Source of the DNA: Acidimicrobiaceae bacterium | GTDB taxonomy: Bacteria > Actinomycetota > Acidimicrobiia > Acidimicrobiales > Palsa-688 | Length of the DNA stretch: 12,991 nucleotides | Direction: 5' to 3' | Assembly (NCBI GenBank): GCA_003156795.1 | Contig: PMHU01000143.1 | Location: forward strand, 48,445 to 61,435 | In this document: piece after piece, positions 1-6,030 of the stretch | Layout of the letters: the number at the start of each line of letters is the position of its first letter | How positions within the stretch are numbered: the first letter of the stretch is position 1 | The notes under the pieces: model-generated | What the model was told of the DNA's origin: nothing | The model's input: only the letters and a program-made list of their open reading frames with translations | Database searches by the model: none | Position numbers and translations under genes: made by a program

Positions 1-2
1 GG

Positions 3-590
3 GATGGGGCCGTGACGATACAGATGAACGACTAGCAGCAGAGGTAGAACAGCGGCACTCGCGACCACCAGGACGTAGATGCCCCGCTCCCATCCCCGGA
101 AGCTTCCCGTCGCGGTCAAGCAGATCAGGCCCACGGCAGCAACTGGCACGGATACGAAGCGGCTCACGCCGAAGTATGCCAGCCCGAACTGCAACCCGAT
201 CAGCTCGGTCACGACCAGAAGAAAGTTCAGCGCGATCAGATCCACCAATGCGAACGCCCCCCACCTACGACCGAACCGTTCGAAGATGAGCCGGGCGTGT
301 CCCGCTCCGGTCACCGTACCCAAGCGGCCAGCCATCTCCTGGATCACGAACAGGGCGGTGCCCAACAGGGCGACGAGCCAGACCCACCGCAACCCGTAGT
401 CCTGTCCGGCCTGCGCGAAGGTCGAGATGCTGCCGGCGTCGTTGTTGGCCACCATCACCACCAAACCTGGGCCCATCACCACCACCAGCGTCTTGATCCT
501 CGAGCGACTCGAGCGCCGAGGTCCGACGTCAAAGGAACTGATCCGTCCGAGCGCGCCTTCGATGTCGCCCCGATGCGCTCGGTCGAGCAC
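3..590 (-). CDS. NRAMP-family divalent metal transporter, N-terminal part (runs off window start)
   Basis: Inner-membrane proton-coupled uptake transporter for divalent metals of the NRAMP (Mn/Fe/Mg) superfamily. Read on the minus strand from GTG at 590, the 196 visible codons begin VLDRAHRGDIEGALGRI. A first membrane helix follows with MGPGLVVMVANNDAGSIST (residues 39-57), then hydrophobic helices near 68-85, 111-140, 146-162 and 170-190. The segment RLGTVTGAGHARLIFERFG (89-107) is typical of the family. The start was chosen because GAGAGG at 597-602 lies 6 nt upstream and the N-terminus matches related actinobacterial proteins as I recall them; another in-frame GTG lies about 14 codons upstream. 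The canonical helix-1 metal motif DPGN appears here as N-D-A-G (50-53), so substrate preference may differ from classical MntH. It lies 97 nt downstream of an arsR-type regulator on the same strand, suggesting metal-controlled co-expression. About half the protein is outside the window. Family call firm; metal unknown. Confidence 0.88.
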   Translation of the reverse strand, partial: MLDRAHRGDIEGALGRISSFDVGPRRSSRSRIKTLVVVMGPGLVVMVANNDAGSISTFAQAGQDYGLRWVWLVALLGTALFVIQEMAGRLGTVTGAGHARLIFERFGRRWGAFALVDLIALNFLLVVTELIGLQFGLAYFGVSRFVSVPVAAVGLICLTATGSFRGWERGIYVLVVASAAVLPLLLVVHLYRHGPI

Positions 591-596
591 GTTTCG

Positions 597-602
597 CCTC
601 TC
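597..602 (-). promoter_or_regulatory. Ribosome binding site for the NRAMP gene
   Basis: The minus-strand sequence GAGAGG with a 6-nt spacer precedes the GTG at 590. It is the main sequence argument for that start over the GTG about 42 nt further upstream. Confidence 0.55.
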
Positions 603-687
603 AGTCGCTGACCCGACCGGCAACGGGGTCACGGTGGGGCGCCGATTTACCGGGATCTGATCGGGTCGGCTGATTCCAAATGTTCGG

Positions 688-1062
688 TCAGGCCGAGCTG
701 GCGCCAGGGGAACGATCGAATCGGGTACTTGCCTCCGGGCGGTGCTCGATGTGACGCAGAACCGCCTCGAAGAACTCGGTCACGTGCTCGTCGCGGATCC
801 TGTAAACCCGGCTCCGCCCCACCCGCTCCACGCGAATCAACCCGTGCTCACGCAAGATCCGGAGCTGATGGGACACGGCCGACTGCTCCATCCCCATCGC
901 TTCACTGAGATCCCCCACGCCCCGGGAGCCGCTCATCAGCACCCGCAGGATTTGTACCCGGCTTGGAGTGGCCAGAGCGAACATGGCGTCTGCCACCCGC
1001 TCCGCGACAGCATCCGGCAATCGCGACGCACCCAGCGGCGGACCATTTCCGATCTCCTTCAC
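688..1062 (-). CDS. ArsR/SmtB-family metal-sensing repressor with alpha-5 site
   Basis: A 124-residue winged-helix transcriptional repressor. The HTH is at about residues 47-76, with recognition helix EQSAVSHQLRILREHGL (59-75), and the beta wing VERVGRSRVYRIRD is at 78-91. The last helix contains D91-x-H93-x10-H104-x2-H107, which is the alpha-5 metal ligand pattern of Zn/Co/Ni sensors such as SmtB and CzrA. There is no cysteine, so the alpha-3 Cys site of ArsR/CadC is absent. Metal binding in such proteins releases DNA, giving metal-induced transcription. The GTG at 1062 lacks a convincing Shine-Dalgarno; a TAGCCT (1070-1075) ending 7 nt before it could be a -10 box for a leaderless transcript. 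A perfect palindrome at 1082-1102 is the likely operator. The NRAMP gene lies 97 nt downstream on the same strand and is the probable target. Family call very firm; the sensed metal is inferred. Confidence 0.93.
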   Translation of the reverse strand: MKEIGNGPPLGASRLPDAVAERVADAMFALATPSRVQILRVLMSGSRGVGDLSEAMGMEQSAVSHQLRILREHGLIRVERVGRSRVYRIRDEHVTEFFEAVLRHIEHRPEASTRFDRSPGASSA

Positions 1063-1102
1063 CCAACCAAGGCTACGCCCTCGAAACGCCGCCGGCGTTT
1101 CG
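1063..1102 (-). promoter_or_regulatory. arsR promoter region with perfect palindromic operator
   Basis: Positions 1082-1102 form a perfect palindrome with arms CGAAACGCCG (1082-1091) and CGGCGTTTCG (1093-1102) around one central base. It lies 20-40 nt upstream of the arsR GTG. A minus-strand TAGCCT at 1070-1075 is placed as a -10 box for a leaderless start, which would put the palindrome across the -35 region, a usual repressor position. No good -35 box is visible. The hairpin has no following T-run, so it is a poor terminator. Palindrome seen directly; operator role inferred. Confidence 0.6.
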
Positions 1103-1131
1103 GGCTCCCATCCTCGAGCTGGCCCACGAGT

Positions 1132-1320
1132 TCACTCCGGAGGCAGGCCGTGGCCTGGTTCGGGCGGGTGCATCATTTGAGGAAACTGGAATATGCCCCT
1201 CGGGTCATATCTTGCCTTCACCGCCTGCAGCCGAGGATAGTTGTCGCCCCAATACATCGCCCGTGGCGCATGTCTACCCAGGGCCGCCGCCGTGGCGAAA
1301 TTCGGCCCAAGGAACGAAAT
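1132..1320 (-). pseudogene. C-terminal remnant of a BBE-type FAD-linked oxidoreductase
   Basis: The minus-strand frame ending at the TGA at 1132-1134 reads MYWGDNYPRLQAVKARYDP followed by RGIFQFPQMM. This is the characteristic C-terminal BBE (berberine-bridge enzyme) segment of FAD-binding PCMH-type oxidases, where Y-x-G-D-N-Y-x-R-L-x-x-V-K-x-x-Y-D-P-x-x-x-F is near-invariant. Upstream in the same frame the text stops resembling the family around 1300-1320. Neither the FAD-binding domain nor the substrate domain (about 400 residues) is present, and the plus-strand ORF at 1380-1847 occupies the adjacent space. It is therefore the tail of a once larger gene. The 5' boundary is approximate. Similarity seen directly; decay inferred. 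Confidence 0.62.
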
Positions 1321-1379
1321 CAGGCGCGCTTTTCGCTGTCTCGAGCGGTGATCGCTTGTCCATAGCCCGTGGTTGGCCG

Positions 1380-1847
1380 ATGGACACGCATTGGTTTCGA
1401 GCTTGGGAGACGGCCGTGGAATCTTCGACAGATCGAGCGATGGAGGCTCTGACGGCCGTCGCGTTAGCCCTTCACGAGCGCAAGGGTTCGCTGACGAAGA
1501 CCGAGCGGCGCCTGTACCTTTGGGCCCGATGCTCGCTGGCGGTGCTGTTCTCGATCCGTGCCGACGGCCGGACCGACAGGGCCGAGCCCGCCATGTTGCA
1601 GAACCGGCCAATCGTAGCGCAGGACGCCTCGGCGGGCGGGGACGCCCACCCGATCGCGGTGCGTTTCCACAGGGGCAGGTGGAGGGCCGGCGCGGTTGTG
1701 GCTACCTCCCGCGGGACGCTGTCACTGCAGATCGGCGGTCCAGTCGAAGGACGTCTCGACGTCCCGCCGGACCGACCGGCCCGCTCCGTGGAGGCGGGCG
1801 AGGGCTTCGGGACCCCCGAGGTGCCCGCCCTGCGAGCAGTCGGTTAG
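1380..1847 (+). CDS. Hypothetical protein, 155 residues
   Basis: I do not recognise this protein. The frame from ATG at 1380 has strongly G/C-biased third positions typical of genes in this window. The N-terminal half looks helical (AMEALTAVALALHERKGSLT at about residues 20-39, then a helix around WARCSLAVLFSI at 48-59). The C-terminal half looks beta-rich (AVRFHRGRWRAGAVVATSRG, about 92-111) with a Pro/Arg-rich end. There is no signal peptide, clear membrane helix or nucleotide-binding motif. No good ribosome binding site precedes the ATG, so an internal ATG at 1440 is an alternative start. Its TAG overlaps the TAA of the convergent GGDEF gene (TTAG at 1844-1847), a compact arrangement that favours both being real. 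The frame stays open far upstream through the oxidase remnant and arsR region, but that part does not look coding. Confidence 0.5.
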   Translation: MDTHWFRAWETAVESSTDRAMEALTAVALALHERKGSLTKTERRLYLWARCSLAVLFSIRADGRTDRAEPAMLQNRPIVAQDASAGGDAHPIAVRFHRGRWRAGAVVATSRGTLSLQIGGPVEGRLDVPPDRPARSVEAGEGFGTPEVPALRAVG

Positions 1848-3070
1848 CGCGGCCACACGATCCTGGCCCCTCCGCTGTCGGAGGCCCTACGAAGAAGGTC
1901 GTTTGCCTCGATCAACACAGCGTTCGGATCTGAGTGACGGAACCCCGCCTCGATCGCCGCAACCGTGATGGTGAGCTGTCGGCTGGGGTCGGCGGGATGT
2001 TCGATGGCGAGGTTCTTCAACCGCGATCGGATGCGCTCCGCGGCTGCCACCGCTTCCTTCACCCCCGAACCTTTGAGCAGCACGGCGAAGTCTCCCTCGT
2101 CAAGAACGTAAGCCCTGTCCGACTGCCTGACAGTGTCCTGGATGGCCTGGGCCACCCTGACCGTGGCCTTGCCTCCGGCGGGAGAGCGAAAATGCTGCTG
2201 GGCCGGGTCGAGGTCGTCGATGCGGGCCCGGAGGATCGCGTACGTCTCTCCGGAGCGCTTACGCCACGCGTCGATCTGCAGGTGGTCGGCCTCGAATGCC
2301 AGGGAGTTGGGCATCCCCGTGTCCAAGTCGAGAGTCATGGCCTCGGCCAACACCCGATTCTGTAGGCGGAGCTCGTCCACCTCTTTGGCCAGGCGTTCGA
2401 CCTCCCTCTTGCGAGCCGTCGACCAGCTGTCCAACTCCCAGTTGTAGACGTCCACTCGGTTTCCACCCTCAGCCTTGGCCCGGTACATGGTGACGTCGGC
2501 GTCCCTCAATAGGCCGTCCATCCGGCGGCGATCTCCGAACATCACCACGCCGATTGAGGCCGATACCGGGATGCTGAAACCTTCGAGATCGACGGGCTCG
2601 CTGAGGGCAGCCTGGATCTGACGAGCCGAGCCGACGGCGTCGATCATCGGTGTCGGGCCCAGCAAGGCCACGAACTCGTCGCCGCCGGTCCGGTAAGTTG
2701 CTTCAGCGCCCGGAACCAGCCTTCTCAGTCGTTCGGCGGTGACGACGAGTACCTGGTCGGCACGGGACCGACCGTACGTCGAGTTGATCCGTCCGAAGCC
2801 GTCGAGATCCACCAGAAGCAGCGCTGGCCTGGCGCCGAACGGTTGATACTCGTCAAGTATCTGCTCGAGATCCGCCCTGAGGCCGACGAGGCTGCCGAGG
2901 TCGGTCAGATCGTCGCGCATCCACTCGGCCAGGGAACCCCCCTTCGAGCGCTCGGCTGGCGTGGACCCGTAGGTCACGGAGACAGTCGAGGAAGTGGTCG
3001 TGATCTCGCCCTTTCGCCCGGCGCGGCGCGAGGCGAACAAACGGATCGGGCCGGGCATCCGTTTTACCAA
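1844..3070 (-). CDS. Diguanylate cyclase with tandem GGDEF domains (second degenerate)
   Basis: A predicted cytosolic enzyme making cyclic di-GMP from two GTP. Domain 1 (about 55-210) has the substrate/metal segment LLLVDLDGFGRIN (84-96), an intact active site RTGGDEF (127-133) and the closing ADVTMYRAKAEGGNRV (191-206). The inhibitory I-site RxxD expected a few residues before GGDEF is absent, so product inhibition is unlikely. A helical linker rich in charged heptads (219-245) leads to domain 2 (about 246-408). Domain 2 starts with DLDTGMPNSLAFE, like the usual D-x-LTGLPNR entry, but reads DEGDF (324-328) where GGDEF should be, so it is probably non-catalytic. The N-terminal 45 residues show no membrane helix or sensor domain. 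The TTG at 3070 gives 408 residues; the ATG at 3058 (four codons in) is an alternative, and neither has a clear ribosome binding site. No EAL or HD-GYP partner is in the window. Confidence 0.9.
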   Translation of the reverse strand: MVKRMPGPIRLFASRRAGRKGEITTTSSTVSVTYGSTPAERSKGGSLAEWMRDDLTDLGSLVGLRADLEQILDEYQPFGARPALLLVDLDGFGRINSTYGRSRADQVLVVTAERLRRLVPGAEATYRTGGDEFVALLGPTPMIDAVGSARQIQAALSEPVDLEGFSIPVSASIGVVMFGDRRRMDGLLRDADVTMYRAKAEGGNRVDVYNWELDSWSTARKREVERLAKEVDELRLQNRVLAEAMTLDLDTGMPNSLAFEADHLQIDAWRKRSGETYAILRARIDDLDPAQQHFRSPAGGKATVRVAQAIQDTVRQSDRAYVLDEGDFAVLLKGSGVKEAVAAAERIRSRLKNLAIEHPADPSRQLTITVAAIEAGFRHSDPNAVLIEANDLLRRASDSGGARIVWPR

Positions 3071-3292
3071 TCAATGGTCGACGAAGCCGAAGAGCGGGCT
3101 GCGCTCGGGCGGCTGACGACAGGACCGGAAGAAAAGGGGGCAGCCATTCTCGTCACACACCCTTATCGTCCAACCAGTGCCTCGAGTTGAGATGGCCCGC
3201 CCCGGTAGACAACAACCATGCGTCCGGCATTCCTCGTCAATCGGCCGCCCGCCTGCCGCCCTGAGGGTCGCCTGATCGTCGGCCGGAGACGT
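3071..3292. other. Intergenic region upstream of the GGDEF gene
   Basis: This is the 5' side of the GGDEF gene and the 3' side of the cyclic-nucleotide-binding gene. I see no convincing gene or RNA fold in it. A minus-strand TTGGAC near 3150 could be a -35 box, but no matching -10 box stands out. Confidence 0.3.
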
Positions 3293-3329
3293 TCCGGATC
3301 GCTAAGGACGCCGTACGCTAGCGACCGGA
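3293..3329 (-). terminator. Hairpin just after the cNMP-binding gene, likely terminator
   Basis: On the minus strand the stop codon at 3335-3337 is followed within about 5 nt by a long inverted repeat. Its arms are TCCGGTCGCTA (complement of 3319-3329) and TAGCGATCCGGA (complement of 3293-3304), an 11-bp stem with one bulged base and a 14-nt loop. No T-run follows, which is common for terminators in high-GC actinobacteria. The position directly behind a stop codon supports termination or 3'-end protection. Confidence 0.45.
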
Positions 3330-3334
3330 CCCCA

Positions 3335-3739
3335 TTACTCTTGGGCGTCTCGAACGCGTTGGGCGAGAGTCTGTAATAGAGCCCACGCCACGTCGGGATG
3401 GTCGTGAACGAAGGGCCGGAATTCCCAAGAGGTTAAGCCAAAGCACCGCAACTCACTGTCGGCCGTGACTCGGGCCGTTCGGGGGCCGTCATCGATCAGA
3501 GCGATCTCCCCGAAATGGTCCCCACCGGTCAGGGTGCGAACCGGATTGTCGCCCACAACAACGGTAGCGGTGCCGCTGTCGATGATGAAGAAGCCGACCC
3601 CGTCCTCGCCGATCTCCGTGATGACCGTTCCGGCGGGAAAGGTCCGTTCTTTCATCGAGCCGGCAAGCCCTCTGAGATCGCGCTTCGACAGCTTGTCAAA
3701 GAGCGGCACCCGTGTCAGCGATTCCTCGACACTTGCCAT
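3335..3739 (-). CDS. Stand-alone cyclic-nucleotide-binding domain protein
   Basis: A 134-residue protein made almost entirely of one cNMP-binding (CAP_ED) beta-roll. The phosphate-binding cassette is clear: FGEIALIDDGPRTARV at residues 76-91, with E78 and R87 in the positions that contact the ribose and cyclic phosphate. Glycines at 43, 47, 56 and 73 mark the usual beta-turns. After the cassette only one or two helices follow (residues 103-131), with no winged helix, channel, kinase or transferase domain. It is therefore not a CRP-type regulator and presumably acts by binding a partner. The ATG at 3739 was chosen because a promoter with TAGGGT ending 6 nt upstream suggests a leaderless message. 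It diverges from the AttH-like operon. The GGDEF gene downstream is on the same strand but separated by a hairpin and 264 nt. cAMP, cGMP or another ligand cannot be told from sequence. Confidence 0.88.
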   Translation of the reverse strand: MASVEESLTRVPLFDKLSKRDLRGLAGSMKERTFPAGTVITEIGEDGVGFFIIDSGTATVVVGDNPVRTLTGGDHFGEIALIDDGPRTARVTADSELRCFGLTSWEFRPFVHDHPDVAWALLQTLAQRVRDAQE

Positions 3740-3774
3740 GCCTGAACCCTATTGGTCCATCGGTGGCGGCGCAA
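3740..3774 (-). promoter_or_regulatory. Leaderless promoter of the cNMP-binding gene
   Basis: On the minus strand: -35 TTGCGC (3769-3774), 17-bp spacer, -10 TAGGGT (3746-3751), then 6 nt to the ATG at 3739. The spacing puts the transcription start at or next to the A of ATG, and there is little Shine-Dalgarno complementarity. Both boxes are only partial matches to consensus (TTG kept; TAnnnT kept). Confidence 0.45.
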
Positions 3775-3802
3775 CCGAAGCGACTACCCGGCGCGTCGGG
3801 AA

Positions 3803-3836
3803 CTGACGTGCGCTTGCACTCAGCAATAATCACCGG
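3803..3836 (+). promoter_or_regulatory. Leaderless promoter of the AttH-like/phosphotransferase operon
   Basis: -35 CTGACG (3803-3808), 16-bp spacer, -10 AATAAT (3825-3830), then CACCGG and the ATG at 3837. The -10 matches TATAAT at five of six positions and is an AT-rich island in GC-rich DNA. Initiation about 7 nt downstream would fall on the start codon, and no ribosome binding site is present, so the transcript is probably leaderless. Confidence 0.5.
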
Positions 3837-4997
3837 ATGACCACACTGGGACCGCTCGTGCCCGCGGACGAGACCTTCCACCACCAGATCACCGATACGT
3901 TTGCCACGGTCTCACAGTCCGATAGATCTTGGACCGAGAAGGTCTGCGCCATGGCGGCTCTCAAGGACGGCTCGATTCAGGTCGCGTTCGGCATGGGCAA
4001 GTACCCCAACCGGGGCGTGCTCGACGCCTACGCCGGGGTGAGTCGGGGCAGGGAGCAGTGGACGGTGCGATCGAGCCGCCGGTTGTTGCCTGACATCGAG
4101 CGATTGGAGACCGGCCCCATTCGCTACGAGGTCCTCGAGCCGCTGAAGACCATCCGCTTCAGCCTGGCCCCCAGCGACGTTCTTCCGATCAGCTTCGTAT
4201 GGACCTTTTCCGCGGCGGTGCCGTGTGCGCTAGAACTCCCAGAGCACCACCGGAGCCGGGATGGCCTGCGCCTCGACGCCGATATCGTCCGCTACCACCA
4301 GATCGGCACCGGGTCGGGGTGGGTCGACGTCGACGGAAGTCGTTACGAGCTCACGGATCAGACCTCGGTGTCGACCCGCGACCACTCGTGGGGGGTTCGA
4401 TACATGGTCGGGGCTCCGGTCGCCGACGTCGAGGAACCGCCGAGACCGCCGGGCGTGTCGACGACCGTCATGTGGTCGCCGATCCTCTGCGAGCGGGGGG
4501 ACGGGAGCCGCTACGGGATCCACACCTTCTATCAGCGCCACGCGTTCGGCGACTGGCAGCGGCTGGAGCTGCAGGGCGGACTCGAGGAGCCTGACGGCCG
4601 CCGCCATCCCTGGGCCGCCCTCGTCCCGGAGTTCGAGGTGCGCGATGACAACCGGCGCCTGACGGCCGCCACTCTGCATTACACGATGGCGGACGGCAGC
4701 GCCCGGCCGATCGGCGTCACGGCCCTCGGCGACACGGGATTCCATCTGGGCACCGGGCTGTACTTCGGGTTCGAGGGTCACTGGCACGGGGAGTGGCGCG
4801 GCGACCTGCACGTCGACGGCGAGCACATCGCCGACTGCTCCGACCCGGAGACAGCCCGCCGGATCCACCAGATGCGCGACAACCTGGTCCGCATCGACGA
4901 TCCCGCCGGTGGCGGCGTCGGCTTCGGCAACCTGCAGAGCATCTTCGCCGGATCCAACCCCGAATTGGGTCTCAGCGAGGAAGCGAGCTTCATGTGA
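3837..4997 (+). CDS. AttH/CrtC-like lipocalin-fold protein of unknown function
   Basis: A 386-residue soluble protein without signal peptide or membrane helix. The clearest mark is RDHSWGVRYM at residues 181-190. An R-D-H-S-W-G signature is typical of the AttH / hydroxyneurosporene dehydratase (CrtC) / tocopherol-cyclase-like double-lipocalin fold and of related uncharacterised actinobacterial proteins (I think the DUF7064/DUF7065 pair). Two beta-rich halves can be seen, about 40-200 and 205-340, the second with alternating hydrophobic strands and HWHGEWRGDLHVDGEH (315-330). Such proteins are thought to handle hydrophobic, often isoprenoid or lipid, ligands; no substrate can be assigned here. 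The ATG at 3837 sits 6 nt behind a strong -10 box, suggesting leaderless translation. The APH-type phosphotransferase begins 28 nt after its stop, and the two are probably co-transcribed. Fold class moderately sure; function unknown. Confidence 0.75.
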   Translation: MTTLGPLVPADETFHHQITDTFATVSQSDRSWTEKVCAMAALKDGSIQVAFGMGKYPNRGVLDAYAGVSRGREQWTVRSSRRLLPDIERLETGPIRYEVLEPLKTIRFSLAPSDVLPISFVWTFSAAVPCALELPEHHRSRDGLRLDADIVRYHQIGTGSGWVDVDGSRYELTDQTSVSTRDHSWGVRYMVGAPVADVEEPPRPPGVSTTVMWSPILCERGDGSRYGIHTFYQRHAFGDWQRLELQGGLEEPDGRRHPWAALVPEFEVRDDNRRLTAATLHYTMADGSARPIGVTALGDTGFHLGTGLYFGFEGHWHGEWRGDLHVDGEHIADCSDPETARRIHQMRDNLVRIDDPAGGGVGFGNLQSIFAGSNPELGLSEEASFM

Positions 4998-5025
4998 GAC
5001 TCTCCGAGGTGCGTGAGGAAGAAGG

Positions 5026-6030
5026 ATGACCCTGGCGGTCCGCCGCGATCTCGACGAGCTGCGATCGGGGCTGGCTAAGTGGCTCGGGCGACCGATCGGT
5101 GCCATCGAGCGTCCGGCGCCCGGGTGGTCATGCGAGACGCTCGTCGTCGAAGGCGACCTGGTGGTGCGCCTGCCCCCTTTGGGGGACGGGATCTTCCCGG
5201 TCTACGACCTGGCTCAGCAAACGGCAGTGCAGGAGACGGTCCACTCATGCGGCGTCCCGGTCGCCTCGCCCGCCCGCTTCGAGCCCGACCCCACATTCCT
5301 CGGGGCGCCGTTCGTGGCCATGCCCTTCGTGGCCGGTCCCATCCCATCGGAGCCGACTCCCGCGGATGCCTGGTTGGTGGGCCTCGCCGACGCCTCGAAG
5401 GTCCGCACGGTATGGCTTTCGTTCGTAGAGACGGTCTCGGCCATTCACGCCACGCCGACCGCCGACCTGGGCCTTAGGTCCGGGCTCGAAGACGAGCTGG
5501 CGTTTTGGAGCGAGTACCTCGCTTGGGCTTGCGATGGTGCTCCACCGCGCGACCTGACCACTGCGTTGGCTTGGTGCTGCGCCCACCGGCCGTCCCACGA
5601 GCCTCCGCCGGGGCTGCTCTGGGGCGACGTCCGCCTCGGAAACGTCGTGTTCGACGTCCGGCGGTGCGTTCCCAAGGCCGTTTTGGATTGGGACATGGCC
5701 AGCGCCGGTCCGGCTGAGATGGACGTGGCCTGGTTTCTAGCCCTGGACAGGCTGCAGACCGACCTCACCGGTATGAACTTGAAGGGGTTCGGCACGCGAG
5801 AGGAGACCGTCGCCACGGCCGAACGCCGAATGGGTCGAGCCCTCGCCCACCTCGAATGGTACGAAGTGCTGGCTCTGGTGAGGGCCAGCGCCATATCCAC
5901 CCGCATCGCGGTGCTGTTCGAGCGCGCCGGCCAGGAGAGCATGTTTAGGATCGGCCACGACCCGGCCCTGGCCGCCGCGCTCAGCCGAATCGCAGCCCGA
6001 GACGACCCGAAATCGAACCGGACGAGCTGA
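5026..6030 (+). CDS. APH/choline-kinase-type phosphotransferase
   Basis: A 334-residue kinase-like protein of the aminoglycoside phosphotransferase superfamily. The catalytic loop is GLLWGDVRLGNVVFD (196-210), with D201 as base and N206 as metal ligand. Tryptophan replaces the usual histidine before the GD, which also occurs in actinobacterial members next to acyl-CoA and lipid genes. The DFG-equivalent metal site is VLDWDMASAGPAEMDVAWFL (219-238), with D221 and D223. The N-lobe strand LVVRLPP (45-51) has arginine where protein kinases have the ATP-contacting lysine. Such proteins usually phosphorylate a small-molecule hydroxyl; nothing points to antibiotic resistance. The ATG at 5026 has GGAAGAAGG immediately upstream. 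It follows the AttH-like gene by 28 nt, so the two probably act on one substrate. It converges with the dioxygenase remnant (39-nt gap). Superfamily sure; substrate unknown. Confidence 0.85.
   Translation: MTLAVRRDLDELRSGLAKWLGRPIGAIERPAPGWSCETLVVEGDLVVRLPPLGDGIFPVYDLAQQTAVQETVHSCGVPVASPARFEPDPTFLGAPFVAMPFVAGPIPSEPTPADAWLVGLADASKVRTVWLSFVETVSAIHATPTADLGLRSGLEDELAFWSEYLAWACDGAPPRDLTTALAWCCAHRPSHEPPPGLLWGDVRLGNVVFDVRRCVPKAVLDWDMASAGPAEMDVAWFLALDRLQTDLTGMNLKGFGTREETVATAERRMGRALAHLEWYEVLALVRASAISTRIAVLFERAGQESMFRIGHDPALAAALSRIAARDDPKSNRTS

Noticed and set aside
436..490. Repeated CACC/ACC runs, considered as a tandem repeat
   Set aside because: They encode the Val-Val-Val and Gly/Val-rich first membrane helix of the NRAMP protein (GTG/GGT codons on the minus strand), so the pattern comes from amino-acid composition.
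79..660. Plus-strand open frames over the first 660 bases
   Set aside because: They are antisense to the NRAMP reading frame, rich in Pro/Arg/His without domains, and the minus-strand frame gives a clear transporter sequence.
963..1379. The upstream extension of the 1380-1847 frame, giving one 294-residue protein
   Set aside because: This part overlaps arsR, its palindromic operator and the oxidase remnant, and its translation is Pro/Arg-rich without structure. Coding character begins only around the ATG at 1380.
1132..1611. A 159-residue minus-strand gene
   Set aside because: Only the last 60 or so codons resemble a known family (BBE). The first part is low-complexity and antisense to the better-supported plus-strand ORF.
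4230..5105. A 291-residue minus-strand frame opposite the AttH-like gene
   Set aside because: It is a shadow caused by GC-rich codons. The plus strand has the RDHSWG motif and a promoter; this frame has no recognisable domain.
5026..6030. An aminoglycoside resistance gene
   Set aside because: The APH fold is shared by many small-molecule kinases. The W-G-D variant and the neighbour of a lipocalin-fold protein fit metabolic members better, and no resistance-specific motif is seen.
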